Source: Prevotella sp. BV3P1
GTDB lineage: Bacteria; Bacteroidota; Bacteroidia; Bacteroidales; Bacteroidaceae
Assembly: GCF_000479005.1 (NCBI RefSeq)
Contig: NZ_AWXC01000037.1
Location: forward strand, 62,001-126,000
Direction: 5' to 3'
DNA: 64,000 nucleotides
Shown: one piece after another, positions 10,689 through 20,050 of the stretch
Position numbering within the stretch: position 1 is the first letter of the stretch
Layout: the number at the start of each line of letters is the position of its first letter
Translations under genes and position numbers: made by a program
The notes under the pieces: generated by a model
What the model was told of the DNA's origin: nothing
Databases searched by the model: none
The model's input: only the letters and a program-made list of their open reading frames with translations

Positions 10689-13394
10689 TCAAGCCCTTCC
10701 CGACTGTGAGTTCAGCTCACATAGATTGCTCACCAAGCTGTTGTCGGTCAGCATGTCTTCTATGTTCAGGTGCATCCGATAACGCCAATAATGCTTTGGA
10801 TTGGCAGGAATGTTGATGCGTTCGGCGTTGGCATCGTCCAATCGGAGTCGTTCGTCCATGGACAACCAGTCTTGTATGGACAGGATGCAGAGCATGGAGG
10901 GCGATGCCAAGTGTTGCCAAATGATGTCGCGAGCCAACCAACCCGGCAGTGGGTGAGGGGCAGGTCCTTCCTTTCCCAGCATGGTGTTGTAATAATGCTG
11001 TGTGCGAGGGTAGTCCTCGTCCCACCATTGGCGCAGCGTTGGCATGTCGTGTGAGGATATGGTAGCCACGCTTCTGTAGGGGTTGCCAGGCAAATAGCCA
11101 AAGGTTACCTTTGGGTCTTTGGGCATCGACTGCACTTCAAGACTTAAGATACGCAACTCATTCATCACCCATGCCACGCAATCGGGCACCATCCCCAAGT
11201 CTTCGGCACACACCAACATGCGGGTAGCCTGTACCAATTTAGGCAATTTCTTCATCGCCTCGTGATACCAGAACTGATTGTTGCGGCGATAGTAGTACTC
11301 GTTGTACAAACGGTTGAATGCCTGTTTGTCCACATCCCACAGACTTTCGTAGATGAAGTTGAACTGTGCCGTGATGCGTGGGTGGAACAGATGGGGATTC
11401 TTCTTGTCACGAACAAACAACACATCGTTGGCAAGTGCATACAGTCCGTCGCGTATCCAAGTGTTCTTCTCGTCCATTTCTTGCCCCTCGAAAGCTGCTT
11501 CAATCTTGCGCTCGGTGTTGAAATGCTCGTTCAACTCAAACACGTCGTCGTGAATATGGTTGAGATATTTGGCGATTACCTCTTCCCGATGTTCGCCAAA
11601 CACTCTGTCGATGACCCAGTTGCGGACGTAAGGCTTCGTAAACAAATCTTCTTGGAAGTTGAGTCCGTAGGATGCTATCTCCTCGCGCGACATGCCCAAC
11701 GATGGCGAAAACTGACCGCACAAGCCGTTGACACAGCTAATAGGTATTTCCCAAATGCGGAAGAATCCCAGCACATGGTCGATGCGGTAAGCGTCGAAGA
11801 ACTCTGCCATGTTCTTGAAACGGCGTTCCCACCAGGCGCATCCGTCTTTCAACATCTCGTCCCAGTTGTAGGTGGGGAACCCCCAATTCTGTCCGTTTAC
11901 GGAGAAATCATCGGGTGGCGCACCAGCCTGTCCGTCCATGTTGAAGTATTTGGGTTCTACCCAAACGTCACAACCGTGGCGACTGACACCAATCGGCACG
12001 TCGCCTTTGAGTACGATGCGCTTGCTTTGCGCATAAGCGTGCGCCTCCTTCATTTGGGTGTATAGCACAAACTGCACGAAGTAGTAGAACGCTACTTGTT
12101 GATATGCCTTGTTGCTTGGGGTGCTTAACGCCTTGCGGTCTGCCTCGTTCCATGTGTGGTGGTCGCGCCATTGTGTAGCGTCTGCCGTGCCGTATTGGTC
12201 GCGCAGGTAGCAGAACTGTGCGTAAGGCACCAGCCAGCGCGCGCTCTTTTCGAAGAACGCCTTGTACGCCTTGGTGCCCATGGCGCGTTTGCCCTCTTGC
12301 TTGAAGAGTAGCTGTAAGAAATCCATCTTGCCTTTCATCACGCGCACATAGTCTATCTGTGGCAGACAGTTCAGCTCTTCTTGCAAAGCGTCAAATTGCG
12401 CTTGTTGCGCCTTGTCGTTGAGCTTGGGCAGTTGGCGCAAGTCACAATAGAGCGGATGCAACGCAAATACGCTGATGCAGCTGTAAGGGTAAGAGTCTGT
12501 GTAAGTATAGGTGGCTGTGGTGTCGTTGATGGGCAACAGCTGAAGGACGTGCTGCCCGGTGGCTTCCACAAAGTCAATCATTGCCTTGAGGTCGCCAAAG
12601 TCGCCCACGCCAAAGCTGCCTTTGCTGCGTAGTGAGAATACGGGAACCAATGTTCCAGCCACCTTTGTGTTGGGCATGGGCATGAAAGCCTGATCCAAGT
12701 GGTACACCACTACGTCGCCACGGTTGAGCTTGGGTACGTCAATGGTGCGGTTGAAGCACGGTTCCCACATGGGGTCGTTCGTGGGAAGGGAGTACGACAG
12801 GGCAGCAAACTTTAGTTCTATGTGCTGCTCGCTCAGTGTTTCAGCGTCCACGTCTACCACCCATTCGTTGTGCTGGTGCTGAGTCATGGGCAGTGCCTTG
12901 CTGATGTTCCACTCGCCCAAGGCCTCGGTGTCGCCCGACAGCACTAAATATTGGTCGGGTTTGAGTTGTGGAGAACGTACAATGATGCGCACCGTCTTTT
13001 CGTAAGCCGTGGGCTGCAGGGCTTGCAATGTGCTGCGGTGAAGGCAGTCGGTGAAAGCTGAAGAATACAAGTACGAGTCTTCTGGTATCTGCATCCAATG
13101 GTCGTACACATGGTATTGCTTCGCTTTGGCTGCCGTAAGGTCAAGGCGGTGGGTTAGAGTGGTCCATTCCTTGCGCGTTACCTTTCCGTCACATTCTACC
13201 GAGTAGTAGTAGCAAAGGGAAGCATGGTCTGCGGTTGCAGGCAGCTTGAGGTCGCACTTCCAGTGCAGTCCGTCGGTGGTGTACATTCTATAAGGGGTAT
13301 AAAGCCCATCTACAGGCTGACCATCATTCGCTACATTCAAGATGAGGTCTTCCCCAAAAACCGTTTTGTATTCAATGTTAAATTGTAAATGCAT
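10689..13394 (-). CDS. malQ: 4-alpha-glucanotransferase with N-terminal CBM20 modules (GH77, DPE2-like)
   Basis: This cytoplasmic enzyme disproportionates maltose and maltooligosaccharides. At 901 residues it is much longer than E. coli MalQ. Residues about 1-110 and 133-240 look like two CBM20 starch-binding modules (second: VRIIVRSPQL, VLSGDTEALGEWN). The GH77 barrel follows, with nucleophile D539 (YRIDHVLGFFR), acid/base E731 (CAEDLGMVP) and D783 (SSHDMPTLRQWW). The long stretch between nucleophile and acid/base resembles the insertion of plant DPE2. There is no signal peptide. It is the first gene of malQ-susB-pulA-susA and has a LacI-type operator and a promoter upstream. Confidence 0.95.
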   Translation of the reverse strand: MHLQFNIEYKTVFGEDLILNVANDGQPVDGLYTPYRMYTTDGLHWKCDLKLPATADHASLCYYYSVECDGKVTRKEWTTLTHRLDLTAAKAKQYHVYDHWMQIPEDSYLYSSAFTDCLHRSTLQALQPTAYEKTVRIIVRSPQLKPDQYLVLSGDTEALGEWNISKALPMTQHQHNEWVVDVDAETLSEQHIELKFAALSYSLPTNDPMWEPCFNRTIDVPKLNRGDVVVYHLDQAFMPMPNTKVAGTLVPVFSLRSKGSFGVGDFGDLKAMIDFVEATGQHVLQLLPINDTTATYTYTDSYPYSCISVFALHPLYCDLRQLPKLNDKAQQAQFDALQEELNCLPQIDYVRVMKGKMDFLQLLFKQEGKRAMGTKAYKAFFEKSARWLVPYAQFCYLRDQYGTADATQWRDHHTWNEADRKALSTPSNKAYQQVAFYYFVQFVLYTQMKEAHAYAQSKRIVLKGDVPIGVSRHGCDVWVEPKYFNMDGQAGAPPDDFSVNGQNWGFPTYNWDEMLKDGCAWWERRFKNMAEFFDAYRIDHVLGFFRIWEIPISCVNGLCGQFSPSLGMSREEIASYGLNFQEDLFTKPYVRNWVIDRVFGEHREEVIAKYLNHIHDDVFELNEHFNTERKIEAAFEGQEMDEKNTWIRDGLYALANDVLFVRDKKNPHLFHPRITAQFNFIYESLWDVDKQAFNRLYNEYYYRRNNQFWYHEAMKKLPKLVQATRMLVCAEDLGMVPDCVAWVMNELRILSLEVQSMPKDPKVTFGYLPGNPYRSVATISSHDMPTLRQWWDEDYPRTQHYYNTMLGKEGPAPHPLPGWLARDIIWQHLASPSMLCILSIQDWLSMDERLRLDDANAERINIPANPKHYWRYRMHLNIEDMLTDNSLVSNLCELNSQSGRA

Positions 13395-13444
13395 AGACTA
13401 AGGGATAGTAGTTGAGTAACTTTAGGTTTGGTTCTTAATATATG

Positions 13445-13521
13445 CAAATGTATAAATAATAAGTAAGGTGAAGTTAGTTTAGAAGTCTAATTATTAGAAA
13501 AATATTGTGCAATCGTTTGCA
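13445..13521 (-). promoter_or_regulatory. malQ operon promoter and LacI-type operator
   Basis: A -7 box TACATTTG reads on the minus strand at 13452-13445; no -33 box is visible. The near-palindrome TGCAATCGTTTGCA (13508-13521) differs by one base from TGCAAACGTTTGCA, and its core matches the perfect operator between lacI and susC. Its centre is 62.5 nt from the -7 box, almost the same as at the other two promoters. Confidence 0.7.
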
Positions 13522-13576
13522 TTAATACTGTTTTCTGCTTCCAAATGCAGGTGTTTTGAAGGAGGGTTTTGTTAGG

Positions 13577-13905
13577 TTATTTGGTCATTTCAAAATTCTC
13601 ATTTTAGCTTCTCAAGAGGGTGCTTTTAATCTTTTAAAGGTCGGTTTTTACACCTTGTCGCGCCAAAAGCATAGAGTTTGGCTGCACAGAACAATGTTTT
13701 TGAAGAGAAAAGTGATGGTGGTTGACCTGCAAACTCCATGCTTTTGGCAGTCAATAGCATGGAGTTTGCTGCCGACCGAAAATACTCGTCATATACAATG
13801 TTTTGATAATGAACGATATACAAAATTCGCGTATTTGCCGCCAACCTACTGGTTGCTTGCAAATACGCGAGTATTGAGGGCGCATGTCAATATTTTTGAC
13901 ACTTT
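13577..13905 (+). repeat. Intergenic element copy B (diverged)
   Basis: Located between the malQ promoter and the end of the MFS gene. Related boxes appear in family order: TTTCAAAATTCTCATTTTAG (13588-13607), CAAAAGCATAGAGTTTG (13664 on) with an inverted partner near 13733-13746, TTCGCGTATTTGC (13826-13838) and GTCAATATTTTTGAC (13886-13900). The last two are 59 nt apart, as in copy C. The open frames here have no family resemblance and I do not call them. Confidence 0.6.
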
Positions 13906-14075
13906 TACACCTCCGTTTAGTGGCGTTTTACACCTGCGTTTAAGGAGAAAAATGATATTCCTCGGAACGGATGAAAACTTGCTGCAAAAATTTGTTCTCG
14001 AAGGCGGTCGTTACCACTGTGGTCGAGTGTTAACTGCCAACAGCTAATTCTGTAATAATCACTTCCTAACCAATG

Positions 14076-15392
14076 TCAGGCCTTGACATCCTTGATGAGC
14101 GATACGGCGGCGGCACCCAGTAACAGTGAGATGCCCGCAACGAACATCATGTGGCTTTGTACCGAGCCTACAAGACTGAGGAGTGTGCCTCCTATTAACG
14201 CAGCCACGATTTGCGGAATACAGATGGTGCCATTGAACAGGCCGAGATAGGCACCCATGTGGCCATAACCTTGCAAGGCATTGGTGACAAAAGTGAACGG
14301 CATGGCCAGGATGGCGGCCCACGCACAGCCTATGAGGAGGAACGGAATGAACAACAAATACTGGTCGTGTACTACGGTACAGGCCGCAAAACCAATGGCA
14401 CCCAATGCCAGACTAAGGGCGTAGGCGGTCTTCCTACTACCGAGTTTGGGGAGCAGCGGTGCCCATAGCACAGAGCCGATGGCCTGCACGGCGAACAGCA
14501 CGCCTACCCAGTTGCCAGCCTCTTGTGCTCCCTCGCTGGCCATGTCGGTGGTGCCCCAAACGTTGGCGGCTACGGTGCCGTGCGTATAGGTCCACATGTA
14601 CATGAAGGCTATCCAACTGAAGAACTGCACGATGCCTACCTTCCAGAAAGTGGAGGGTGCATGCTTGAGTAGACTAATCCAGTTTTCTTTCTTCTCCGTG
14701 TCCGACTTCAAACTGCCGTTGTACTGCTCGTACTCCTGCGGTGGCCACTCCCGTACCTTGGAGATGGTGTAGTTGACGCAGAGAATGAGGATGCCCGCAC
14801 CCACGATAAAGCTGTAGATCACCGAGTCGGGGATGACGCCCTTGGGTGCTGTGTTGGCGATGCCCAACAGCGCAAAGAAGAATGGAAACAGATAACCCAC
14901 TAACGAACCAGCATTGCACAGCAAGCTCTGAATGGAATAGGCCTTGGCTTTCTGTCGTTCGTTCACCATGTCGCCCACGAGCATCTTAAACGGTTGCATG
15001 GCCATGTTGATAGAGGTGTCGAGGAACATGAGCATGACAAGTCCGAAAATCATAGCCTCCGATGCCGTCATCCCAAACGAGCCGGAGTGGGGCAACAGGC
15101 ACATCACCAGTACCGCAACCGCTGCGCCGATGAACAAGTAGGGTATGCGGCGTCCGTATCTGGTCCATGTGCGATCTGAACAAGTACCAATGATGGGTTG
15201 TACTACGATTCCCATGAGGGGAGGTAATATCCAAAAATAACTAAGATTGTGTGGGTCGGCACCTAATGTGGCAAAGATACGTGAGATGTTTGCACTCTGC
15301 AGCGCGTACGCAATCTGTACACCGAAAAATCCGAAACTTAAATTCCAAAGTTTCCAAAAGCTCATGTCGGGCTTCTTTTTTAATTCATTCAT
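14076..15392 (-). CDS. MFS/GPH-type sugar transporter, probable maltose or maltodextrin importer
   Basis: An inner-membrane transporter of 438 residues with about 12 hydrophobic segments. The N-terminus (FWKLWNLSFGFFGVQIAYALQ) and the loop DRTWTRYGRRIPYL near residue 73 are typical of the SLC45/GPH-like sugar:cation symporters found beside Bacteroidota maltose and sucrose genes. It lies downstream of lacI on the same strand and inside the starch locus, so maltose or maltooligosaccharide is the likely substrate (inference). A 252-bp octamer array separates it from lacI, and no separate promoter is evident. Confidence 0.85.
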   Translation of the reverse strand: MNELKKKPDMSFWKLWNLSFGFFGVQIAYALQSANISRIFATLGADPHNLSYFWILPPLMGIVVQPIIGTCSDRTWTRYGRRIPYLFIGAAVAVLVMCLLPHSGSFGMTASEAMIFGLVMLMFLDTSINMAMQPFKMLVGDMVNERQKAKAYSIQSLLCNAGSLVGYLFPFFFALLGIANTAPKGVIPDSVIYSFIVGAGILILCVNYTISKVREWPPQEYEQYNGSLKSDTEKKENWISLLKHAPSTFWKVGIVQFFSWIAFMYMWTYTHGTVAANVWGTTDMASEGAQEAGNWVGVLFAVQAIGSVLWAPLLPKLGSRKTAYALSLALGAIGFAACTVVHDQYLLFIPFLLIGCAWAAILAMPFTFVTNALQGYGHMGAYLGLFNGTICIPQIVAALIGGTLLSLVGSVQSHMMFVAGISLLLGAAAVSLIKDVKA

Positions 15393-15642
15393 ATAGTTTA
15401 CGAGTTAATAGTTTACGAGTTCACGAGTTGATAGTTTTATTAGTTTGCGAGTTGTTAGTTTGCGAGTTGTTAGTTTACGAGTTTACGAGTTGATAGTTTT
15501 TTTAGTCGACAGTTGATAACTTATCAAGTAATATATTGTTGAGATTCGCTTTTGTTAACCATTAACTTGTCAGTTTGTTAGCTTGTCAACTAATCAATCT
15601 ATTGACTCGTCAACTTGTCAACTTGTTAACTCGTCAACTAAA
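15392..15642. repeat. Octamer repeat array O2 (lacI-MFS junction)
   Basis: Units AGTTTACG, AGTTCACG, AGTTGATA and AGTTTGCG run over about 15395-15500. A short non-repetitive spacer follows, then inverted units (AACTTGTC, AACTCGTC) over about 15560-15640. Spacing is 7-8 bp. In the minus-strand mRNA the AGTT-type arm precedes the AACT-type arm. The whole lacI-MFS gap is occupied by it. Confidence 0.8.
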
Positions 15643-15644
15643 CA

Positions 15645-16670
15645 TTATCTCGTTGTTCCTCTGATGATAAGTTTTGTTCTGACGATTCTCTTTTCAATCT
15701 TATCAGGTGGAATGAAACCCTCCACACGAGAAATGAGGATGTTAGCCGCCTCTTCGCCTACCCGCACGCCACGTTGCTCTACGGTGGTGAGCATGGGGTC
15801 GCAGGCCTTGGCACGGTCACCATTGGTAAAGCCACAGATGGAGATATCCTCGGGTATCCGATAGCCCATGCGCTTGGCAGCGTAGAGAATGCCCACGGCC
15901 GTGTCATCGTTTACAGCGAAGAAAGCATCGGGGGCTTCCTCCTGGCTTAGAAGCTCGGGGGTGATTAGCTCAGCGTCGGCGCGGTTGTCGCAGATTCGGA
16001 AAAAACGGTCGTCAGCCTTCAGTCCGTACTTGGTGATGGCATCACGGTAGCCGTTGTAACGGTTCTTGGAAATCTCCATGGTCATCAGTGTGCCGTAGTA
16101 AGCAATGCGTCGGCAGCCAGTCTGTATGAGGTGCGTGACCGCATTGAAGGCACCCATATAGTCATCTACCACCACTCTACTACATTCCACGCCCGTACAA
16201 ATACGGTCGTAAAACACAAGTGGCATGCCGTGGTCTATGAGTTTCTGGAAATGTTCGTAGCGTACGGTGTCTTTGGCTTGTGAGACGATGACGCCGCACA
16301 CCTTGTTCTCAAAGTAATCCTGGCAGATGCGTACTTCACGATCGTACTTCTCATTGCTCTGCGCCACCATAATGCGATAGCCGCGGGCACTGGCTTCCTC
16401 TTCGATACCGGAGAGGATACTGGAGAAGTAAAAATGTGACAGCTGTGGAACGATGACGCCAATGACTCTCAGCGGTTTCACCTTGCTGTTGCGCAGCGAC
16501 TCGGCGATGACGTTGGGATAGAAATTATGTTCGCGCGCGTAGGCCTGTATCTTTTCCCGTTGTTCTTTGCTGATGCTCGGGTTATCTTTCAACGCACGCG
16601 AAACCGTTGCAACAGAAACACCCAGTTCTTTTGCAATGTCTTTCATTGTGAGCGGTGACAAAATATCCAT
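15645..16670 (-). CDS. LacI-family transcriptional regulator of the starch locus
   Basis: A 341-residue LacI/GalR protein. The helix-turn-helix and hinge are clear at the N-terminus (TMKDIAKELGVSVATVSRAL, then a YYPN-like FYPNVIAESLR segment). A periplasmic-binding-protein-like sensor domain fills the rest (IGVIVPQLSHFYFSSILSGI, DAFFAVNDDTAVGIL). It is divergent from susC, and a perfect GCAAACGTTTGC palindrome lies between them. A near-copy precedes malQ, so the likely regulon is lacI-MFS, susCDEF and malQ-susB-pulA-susA. The effector is probably a maltooligosaccharide (inference). In B. thetaiotaomicron the sus genes use SusR, a different regulator type. Confidence 0.93.
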   Translation of the reverse strand: MDILSPLTMKDIAKELGVSVATVSRALKDNPSISKEQREKIQAYAREHNFYPNVIAESLRNSKVKPLRVIGVIVPQLSHFYFSSILSGIEEEASARGYRIMVAQSNEKYDREVRICQDYFENKVCGVIVSQAKDTVRYEHFQKLIDHGMPLVFYDRICTGVECSRVVVDDYMGAFNAVTHLIQTGCRRIAYYGTLMTMEISKNRYNGYRDAITKYGLKADDRFFRICDNRADAELITPELLSQEEAPDAFFAVNDDTAVGILYAAKRMGYRIPEDISICGFTNGDRAKACDPMLTTVEQRGVRVGEEAANILISRVEGFIPPDKIEKRIVRTKLIIRGTTR

Positions 16671-16690
16671 TTAGGTTGTTATTAGTGATA

Positions 16691-16829
16691 CAAATGTATG
16701 CAAAAACTGAGAATGCAGGAAAGCAAGTCTTTGATTTCTAATCAAATCTTTCATGCAAACGTTTGCGCTACTAAAACAACGAATTTGCAGGAAAAATAGT
16801 ATGTTAAAGGTTAAACAATACTAACTTTG
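16691..16829. promoter_or_regulatory. Divergent lacI/susC promoters around one LacI operator
   Basis: The perfect palindrome GCAAACGTTTGC is at 16755-16766. The lacI -7 box TACATTTG (minus strand, 16698-16691) lies 56 nt to one side. The susC -7 box TAACTTTG (16822-16829) lies 55 nt to the other. Neither promoter has a clear -33 box. The operator is thus upstream of both promoters rather than over them, which points to activation (inference). Confidence 0.75.
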
Positions 16830-17010
16830 CACGCAGAGAGGAGCTACTAACCGGACAGATAAGAGAAACATCAAGTCTCCTCATAGCATTTCCCTGGCCT
16901 TCATGTGAAAGGCACAAACAAATGAGTCATGACGGATCATGAACATCAGGGAGCACGACCTAAGCGATACACTAAATTTATTATATTTACATTAACTAAA
17001 AACAAGAAAG

Positions 17011-20000
17011 ATGAAGCAGGTAAATTTTACATTGCCGCTGAGAATGCTAACGCTGTTATGTGTGTTGGTGTTATCAGTCAGTGCCTTCGCGCAACAAATT
17101 GACGTGAAAGGCCATGTGAAGGATGAAACCGGCGAACCCATTATTGGTGCCACCGTTAGAGTCTCAGGACAAGATGGAGGCGTGGTTACTGATATTGATG
17201 GAAACTTCGTGCTCAAAGCCAATGCTGGTGCGATGATTACGGTGAATTACATCGGTTACGAAAAGGCCGAAGTTGCCGCAGCCGCGGATGTGGTCATCAC
17301 GTTGAAAGAAGCAGGCGGGCAGTCGTTGAACGAAGTAGTTGTTATCGGTTACGGTATGGTGAAGAAAAGCGATCTTACAGGTTCCGTAACAGCCTTGAAA
17401 CCCGACAGTAAAAATAAGGGTTTGGTGGTGACACCTCAGGACATGTTAGCAGGAAAGGTGGCTGGTGTCAATATCACCAGTGACGGTGGTGCACCGGGTA
17501 GCGGAGCTAACATTCGTGTACGCGGTGGTTCTTCACTGAATGCCAGTAATAATCCATTGATTGTCATTGACGGTATCGCCATGGACAATAATGGCGTACA
17601 GGGGCTTTCCAATCCGCTTTCGATGGTCAATCCGCAGGATATTGAGTCGTTCAACGTGCTGAAAGATGCTTCCGCAACCGCCATCTATGGTAGTCGTGGT
17701 TCGAATGGTGTCATCATCATCACAACCAAGAAAGGACGGAAGGGCATGCCAGTTCAGGTTAGTTACAACGGTAACGTAACGGTAAGTCAGAAGAATGGCT
17801 CGCTCGAATTGATGAATGCCGACGAATATCGCAGCTTTATTATCAATCACTATGGTAAAGATAGCGATGCCGCAAAAGCCCTTGGCACCTCCAACACTGA
17901 TTGGCAGAAGGAAATCTATCGCACTGCCATCAGCCACGATCATAATGTGGCTGTACAGGGAGCCGTGAAAGGATTGCCCTATCGTGTGTCAATAGGATAT
18001 ACTGGACAGCAGGGTATCTTGAAGACAACGGACTTTAATCGTGCTACAGCTGCGGTGAACTTGAACCCATCATTCTTCCAAGACCATTTGACATTGAACC
18101 TGAATGCGAAAGGAATGTATGCAGAGACGCAGTATGCCAATTATGCAGCCATTAGTGATGCTTTCCGTTTTGATCCAACGCAGAGCATTTATGACAATGG
18201 AGAAGATGCTGCGCATTACGGTGGGTATTTCCAATGGAAAAGCAAAGGAGGTGTCACTGATATTGACCCCACCTACAAGACAACTTACAATAGCTTGGCT
18301 CCAGGAAACCCTGTGGCAGCTCTTGACTTACATCATGAGAAAGCTTACAGCCGATCGTTTGTGGGAAGTGCTGACATTGACTATAAGGTTCATGGTTTTG
18401 AAGACCTTCGTTTTCACGCCACGCTGGGTGCGGACATCTCAAAAGGACGACAAACTAAGAATGTCGGCCCTACCGCTCTTGAGGCTTTCTATTATGGAAG
18501 CTATGGCGCTGAGGAGAAGTTGAAACGCAACTTGTCACTCAGTGCTTACGGACAGTATTTCAAAGACTTTGACGTGAATCATCACTTTGATGTGATGGCA
18601 GGTTATGAGTGGCAGCACTTCTGGCATAATGAAAAGAATGATTATACTGGGTACTATCAGAAAACGAGTACGATTAAACCTGGTGAGGAAACCGACCATA
18701 CACCGTTCTTTACAGAAACAGAGAACTATTTAGTTTCTTTCTTCGGTCGTTCCAACTATACATTGATGAATAGATACTATCTCACGGCAACGGTTCGTGC
18801 CGATGGTGCGTCACGTTTCAAACAGCATTGGGCATGGTTCCCATCTTTTGCATTCGCATGGAAAATTAATGATGAGAACAAGTTCCGCAATATCAAATGG
18901 CTGTCTGACCTGAAGCTGCGTTTAGGTTGGGGTATGACAGGTCAGCAGGAAGGCATCGGTGATTATAACTATTTTGCCATCTATAAAATGAATACAGGTA
19001 CACAGTCGTTCTATCCTCTGCTTGGAAACGGCAATCTGTATACACCTCAGGCTTACGATGAAAACTTGAAATGGGAAACAACGACCACTTATAACATCGG
19101 TCTTGATTGGGGACTCTTCAACCAACGTTTGACTGGTAGTGTAGATTGGTACTACCGTAAGACGACAGACTTGTTGAACTCTGCACCCGCTGCTGCTGGA
19201 ACTAACTTCGACAACAGAGTGATGACCAATATTGGTTCGTTGAAAAACACTGGTGTTGAGGCTTCAGTCAGTTGGAAGGCGATACAATCAAACGATTGGT
19301 ATTGGACTATAGACTATAACTTTACCTACAACAATAATACCATTACAGCACTGACGGGTGCCAATACAAAACCGATAGAAAGTGGTAATGGATTGCATAC
19401 TGGTATTGGAAAGAAGATTCAAGCTTTCGCAGTAGGTCACCCATCCTCTGCTTTCTGGGCTTATCAACAAGCATACGATAAAGACGGAAATGCCATCGAA
19501 GGCGTAGTGGTAGACCGTAATGGTGACGGCTCTATCACGGACGATGATCGCTATTTCTATAAACAAGGTGCTGCACCCGTCACTATGGGGCTGGCTTCTC
19601 GCTTGGAATACAAGAACTGGGACTTGGGTTTCTCCCTGCGTGCGAATATCGGTAATTATGTTTATAATGACGTATTGGCCAGTCGAAGCAATATGAGTCA
19701 GCTATGGGCACCATCATCTTTCTTGGAACAAAGACCTAAAGCTGCCGTCAAACTGAATTGGCAGTCAAGCGAGTGGATGCAAAGTGATTACTTTATCCGC
19801 AATGCTTCGTTCCTGAAGATGGATAACATTACCTTGGGCTATAGCTTCGCTAATCTCTTCAAGAGTGGAAATGGACGAGGGCTGAGTGGCCGTTTGTATG
19901 GAACGGTTTCCAATGTCTTTACGGTCACCAAATATGAAGGACTGGATCCAGAGGTATTCAGCGGTATTGATTATGAGCTGTATCCACGCCCTATTTCATT

Positions 20001-20028
20001 CATTTTTGGTCTCAATTTGAATTTCTAA
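17011..20028 (+). CDS. susC: SusC-like TonB-dependent outer-membrane receptor
   Basis: This outer-membrane transporter imports starch oligosaccharides, powered by TonB. Its 1005 residues start with a signal peptide ending SAFAQ, then a carboxypeptidase-D-like domain (IDVKGHVKDETGEPIIGATV, about 26-105). The TonB box/plug region (SLNEVVVIGYGMVKKSDLTG, near 108) and a 22-strand barrel follow, ending in the aromatic GLNLNF. SusC/RagA hallmarks such as IYGSRGSNGVIIITTKKG are present. It is followed by susD (22-bp gap), susE and susF. The 5' UTR is about 175 nt from the inferred start. Confidence 0.97.
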   Translation: MKQVNFTLPLRMLTLLCVLVLSVSAFAQQIDVKGHVKDETGEPIIGATVRVSGQDGGVVTDIDGNFVLKANAGAMITVNYIGYEKAEVAAAADVVITLKEAGGQSLNEVVVIGYGMVKKSDLTGSVTALKPDSKNKGLVVTPQDMLAGKVAGVNITSDGGAPGSGANIRVRGGSSLNASNNPLIVIDGIAMDNNGVQGLSNPLSMVNPQDIESFNVLKDASATAIYGSRGSNGVIIITTKKGRKGMPVQVSYNGNVTVSQKNGSLELMNADEYRSFIINHYGKDSDAAKALGTSNTDWQKEIYRTAISHDHNVAVQGAVKGLPYRVSIGYTGQQGILKTTDFNRATAAVNLNPSFFQDHLTLNLNAKGMYAETQYANYAAISDAFRFDPTQSIYDNGEDAAHYGGYFQWKSKGGVTDIDPTYKTTYNSLAPGNPVAALDLHHEKAYSRSFVGSADIDYKVHGFEDLRFHATLGADISKGRQTKNVGPTALEAFYYGSYGAEEKLKRNLSLSAYGQYFKDFDVNHHFDVMAGYEWQHFWHNEKNDYTGYYQKTSTIKPGEETDHTPFFTETENYLVSFFGRSNYTLMNRYYLTATVRADGASRFKQHWAWFPSFAFAWKINDENKFRNIKWLSDLKLRLGWGMTGQQEGIGDYNYFAIYKMNTGTQSFYPLLGNGNLYTPQAYDENLKWETTTTYNIGLDWGLFNQRLTGSVDWYYRKTTDLLNSAPAAAGTNFDNRVMTNIGSLKNTGVEASVSWKAIQSNDWYWTIDYNFTYNNNTITALTGANTKPIESGNGLHTGIGKKIQAFAVGHPSSAFWAYQQAYDKDGNAIEGVVVDRNGDGSITDDDRYFYKQGAAPVTMGLASRLEYKNWDLGFSLRANIGNYVYNDVLASRSNMSQLWAPSSFLEQRPKAAVKLNWQSSEWMQSDYFIRNASFLKMDNITLGYSFANLFKSGNGRGLSGRLYGTVSNVFTVTKYEGLDPEVFSGIDYELYPRPISFIFGLNLNF

Positions 20029-20050
20029 TCATTCATAAAGATAGTACGTC

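Noticed and set aside
13556..14047. Open frame of about 160 codons on the plus strand in the malQ-MFS gap
   Set aside because: It has no family resemblance, and its sequence is explained by copy B of the intergenic element, whose other copies do not preserve the frame.
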